Assembly: GCA_021323315.1 (NCBI GenBank)
Contig: JAJTCQ010000005.1
Span: forward strand, 1 to 63,996
DNA: 63,996 nucleotides
Source of the DNA: Gaiellaceae bacterium
GTDB lineage: Bacteria > Actinomycetota > Thermoleophilia > Gaiellales > Gaiellaceae
Reading direction: 5' to 3'
A program made the translations under genes and the position numbers. How positions within the stretch are numbered: the first letter of the stretch is position 1; each line of letters starts with the position of its first letter. Below are positions 63,868 to 63,996 of the stretch, piece after piece. The notes below the pieces were generated by a model. It saw nothing but the letters and a program-made list of their open reading frames with translations, was not told the DNA's origin and made no database searches.

Positions 63868-63996
63868 TAGTCGACGACCTCGAAGAAGCCCATCCAACCG
63901 AGCTCGGCGAACTCCGACTGGTGCGCGTGGAACATGAACGTCCCGGTGTTCGCGAACTGGATCTCGAGCACGCCGCGCTGGCCCTGGCACTGCATC
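63867..63996 (-). CDS. multicopper-oxidase-like protein, C-terminal end only
   Basis: Only the last 42 residues are in the window. RGVLEIQFANTGTFMFHAHQ followed by SEFAELGWMGFFEVVD is the C-terminal strand pair of a cupredoxin domain. HAHQSE stands where many multicopper oxidases have HCHxxxH, so the type 1 copper cysteine is not at this place. It is co-translated with the ZIP transporter gene, which suggests that oxidation of a metal or a copper-dependent step is coupled to uptake. Confidence 0.65.
   Translation of the reverse strand, partial: MQCQGQRGVLEIQFANTGTFMFHAHQSEFAELGWMGFFEVVD

Overview
The window is high-G+C DNA with dense coding on both strands. The gene families point to an actinobacterium: a SigR/RsrA-like sigma/anti-sigma pair, a PAC2 protein, a CGNR regulator, KorAB, and very frequent GTG starts. 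My best guess is the class Thermoleophilia (Gaiellales/Solirubrobacterales type), which is inference from style and not a measured placement. I found no rRNA, tRNA, CRISPR array, prophage or insertion sequence. The left end cuts a ClC chloride-channel gene and the right end cuts a multicopper-oxidase-like gene.

Layout. 1-4.5 kb: ClC channel, a MarR-MFS pair, a haloalkane dehalogenase and a VOC protein. 4.5-10.5 kb (minus): korAB, infA, a cold-shock gene with a structured leader, then methyltransferase, O-antigen-ligase-like and VOC genes. 10.5-18.7 kb (mostly plus): AlkA-like glycosylase, proC, a fadA/fadB-type beta-oxidation pair and an unusual SF2 helicase. 18.7-25.2 kb: PAC2, selD-ctaA, an SDR, and a minus-strand cluster of an XRE-TPR regulator, a 32-residue hydrophobic peptide and a thioredoxin-like lipoprotein, next to a candidate small RNA. 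25.3-34.4 kb: MFS exporter, acyl-CoA synthetase-SDR, zinc-ribbon-PAS protein, nadE, ArsR-SRPBCC, Nudix, mug and a small conserved-looking ORF. 34.4-45.5 kb: OsmC/aminotransferase/epimerase operon, SIS protein, M16 and S1 peptidases, PLP decarboxylase, a broken AraC gene and acs. 45.5-53.4 kb: M32 peptidase followed by a three-subunit molybdenum hydroxylase, an amidohydrolase and, after the tag glycosylase and a cyclophilin lipoprotein, a MocA-like protein. 53.4-64 kb: sigma/anti-sigma pair, a four-gene CGNR-FtsX-ABC-HMA operon, patatin, HtrA, a ZIP transporter with an extra N-terminal domain and the multicopper oxidase fragment.

Expression style. Nearly every first gene of a transcript has a TANNNT hexamer ending 6-8 bases before its start codon, which predicts widespread leaderless transcription. 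Inside operons the genes are joined by ATGA, GTGA or TGATG overlaps. Two operon genes (mug and the FtsX permease) make sense only if they start at CTG in a CTGA overlap. The most interesting candidate new system is the XRE-TPR regulator with the short signal-like peptide directly downstream (23390-24845), which has the architecture of RRNPP peptide-signalling pairs. Second is the coupled CGNR/FtsX/dual-ATPase/HMA transporter operon (54249-59660). Third is a 60-bp hairpin repeat present in two intergenic regions (7409-7468 and 61288-61346).
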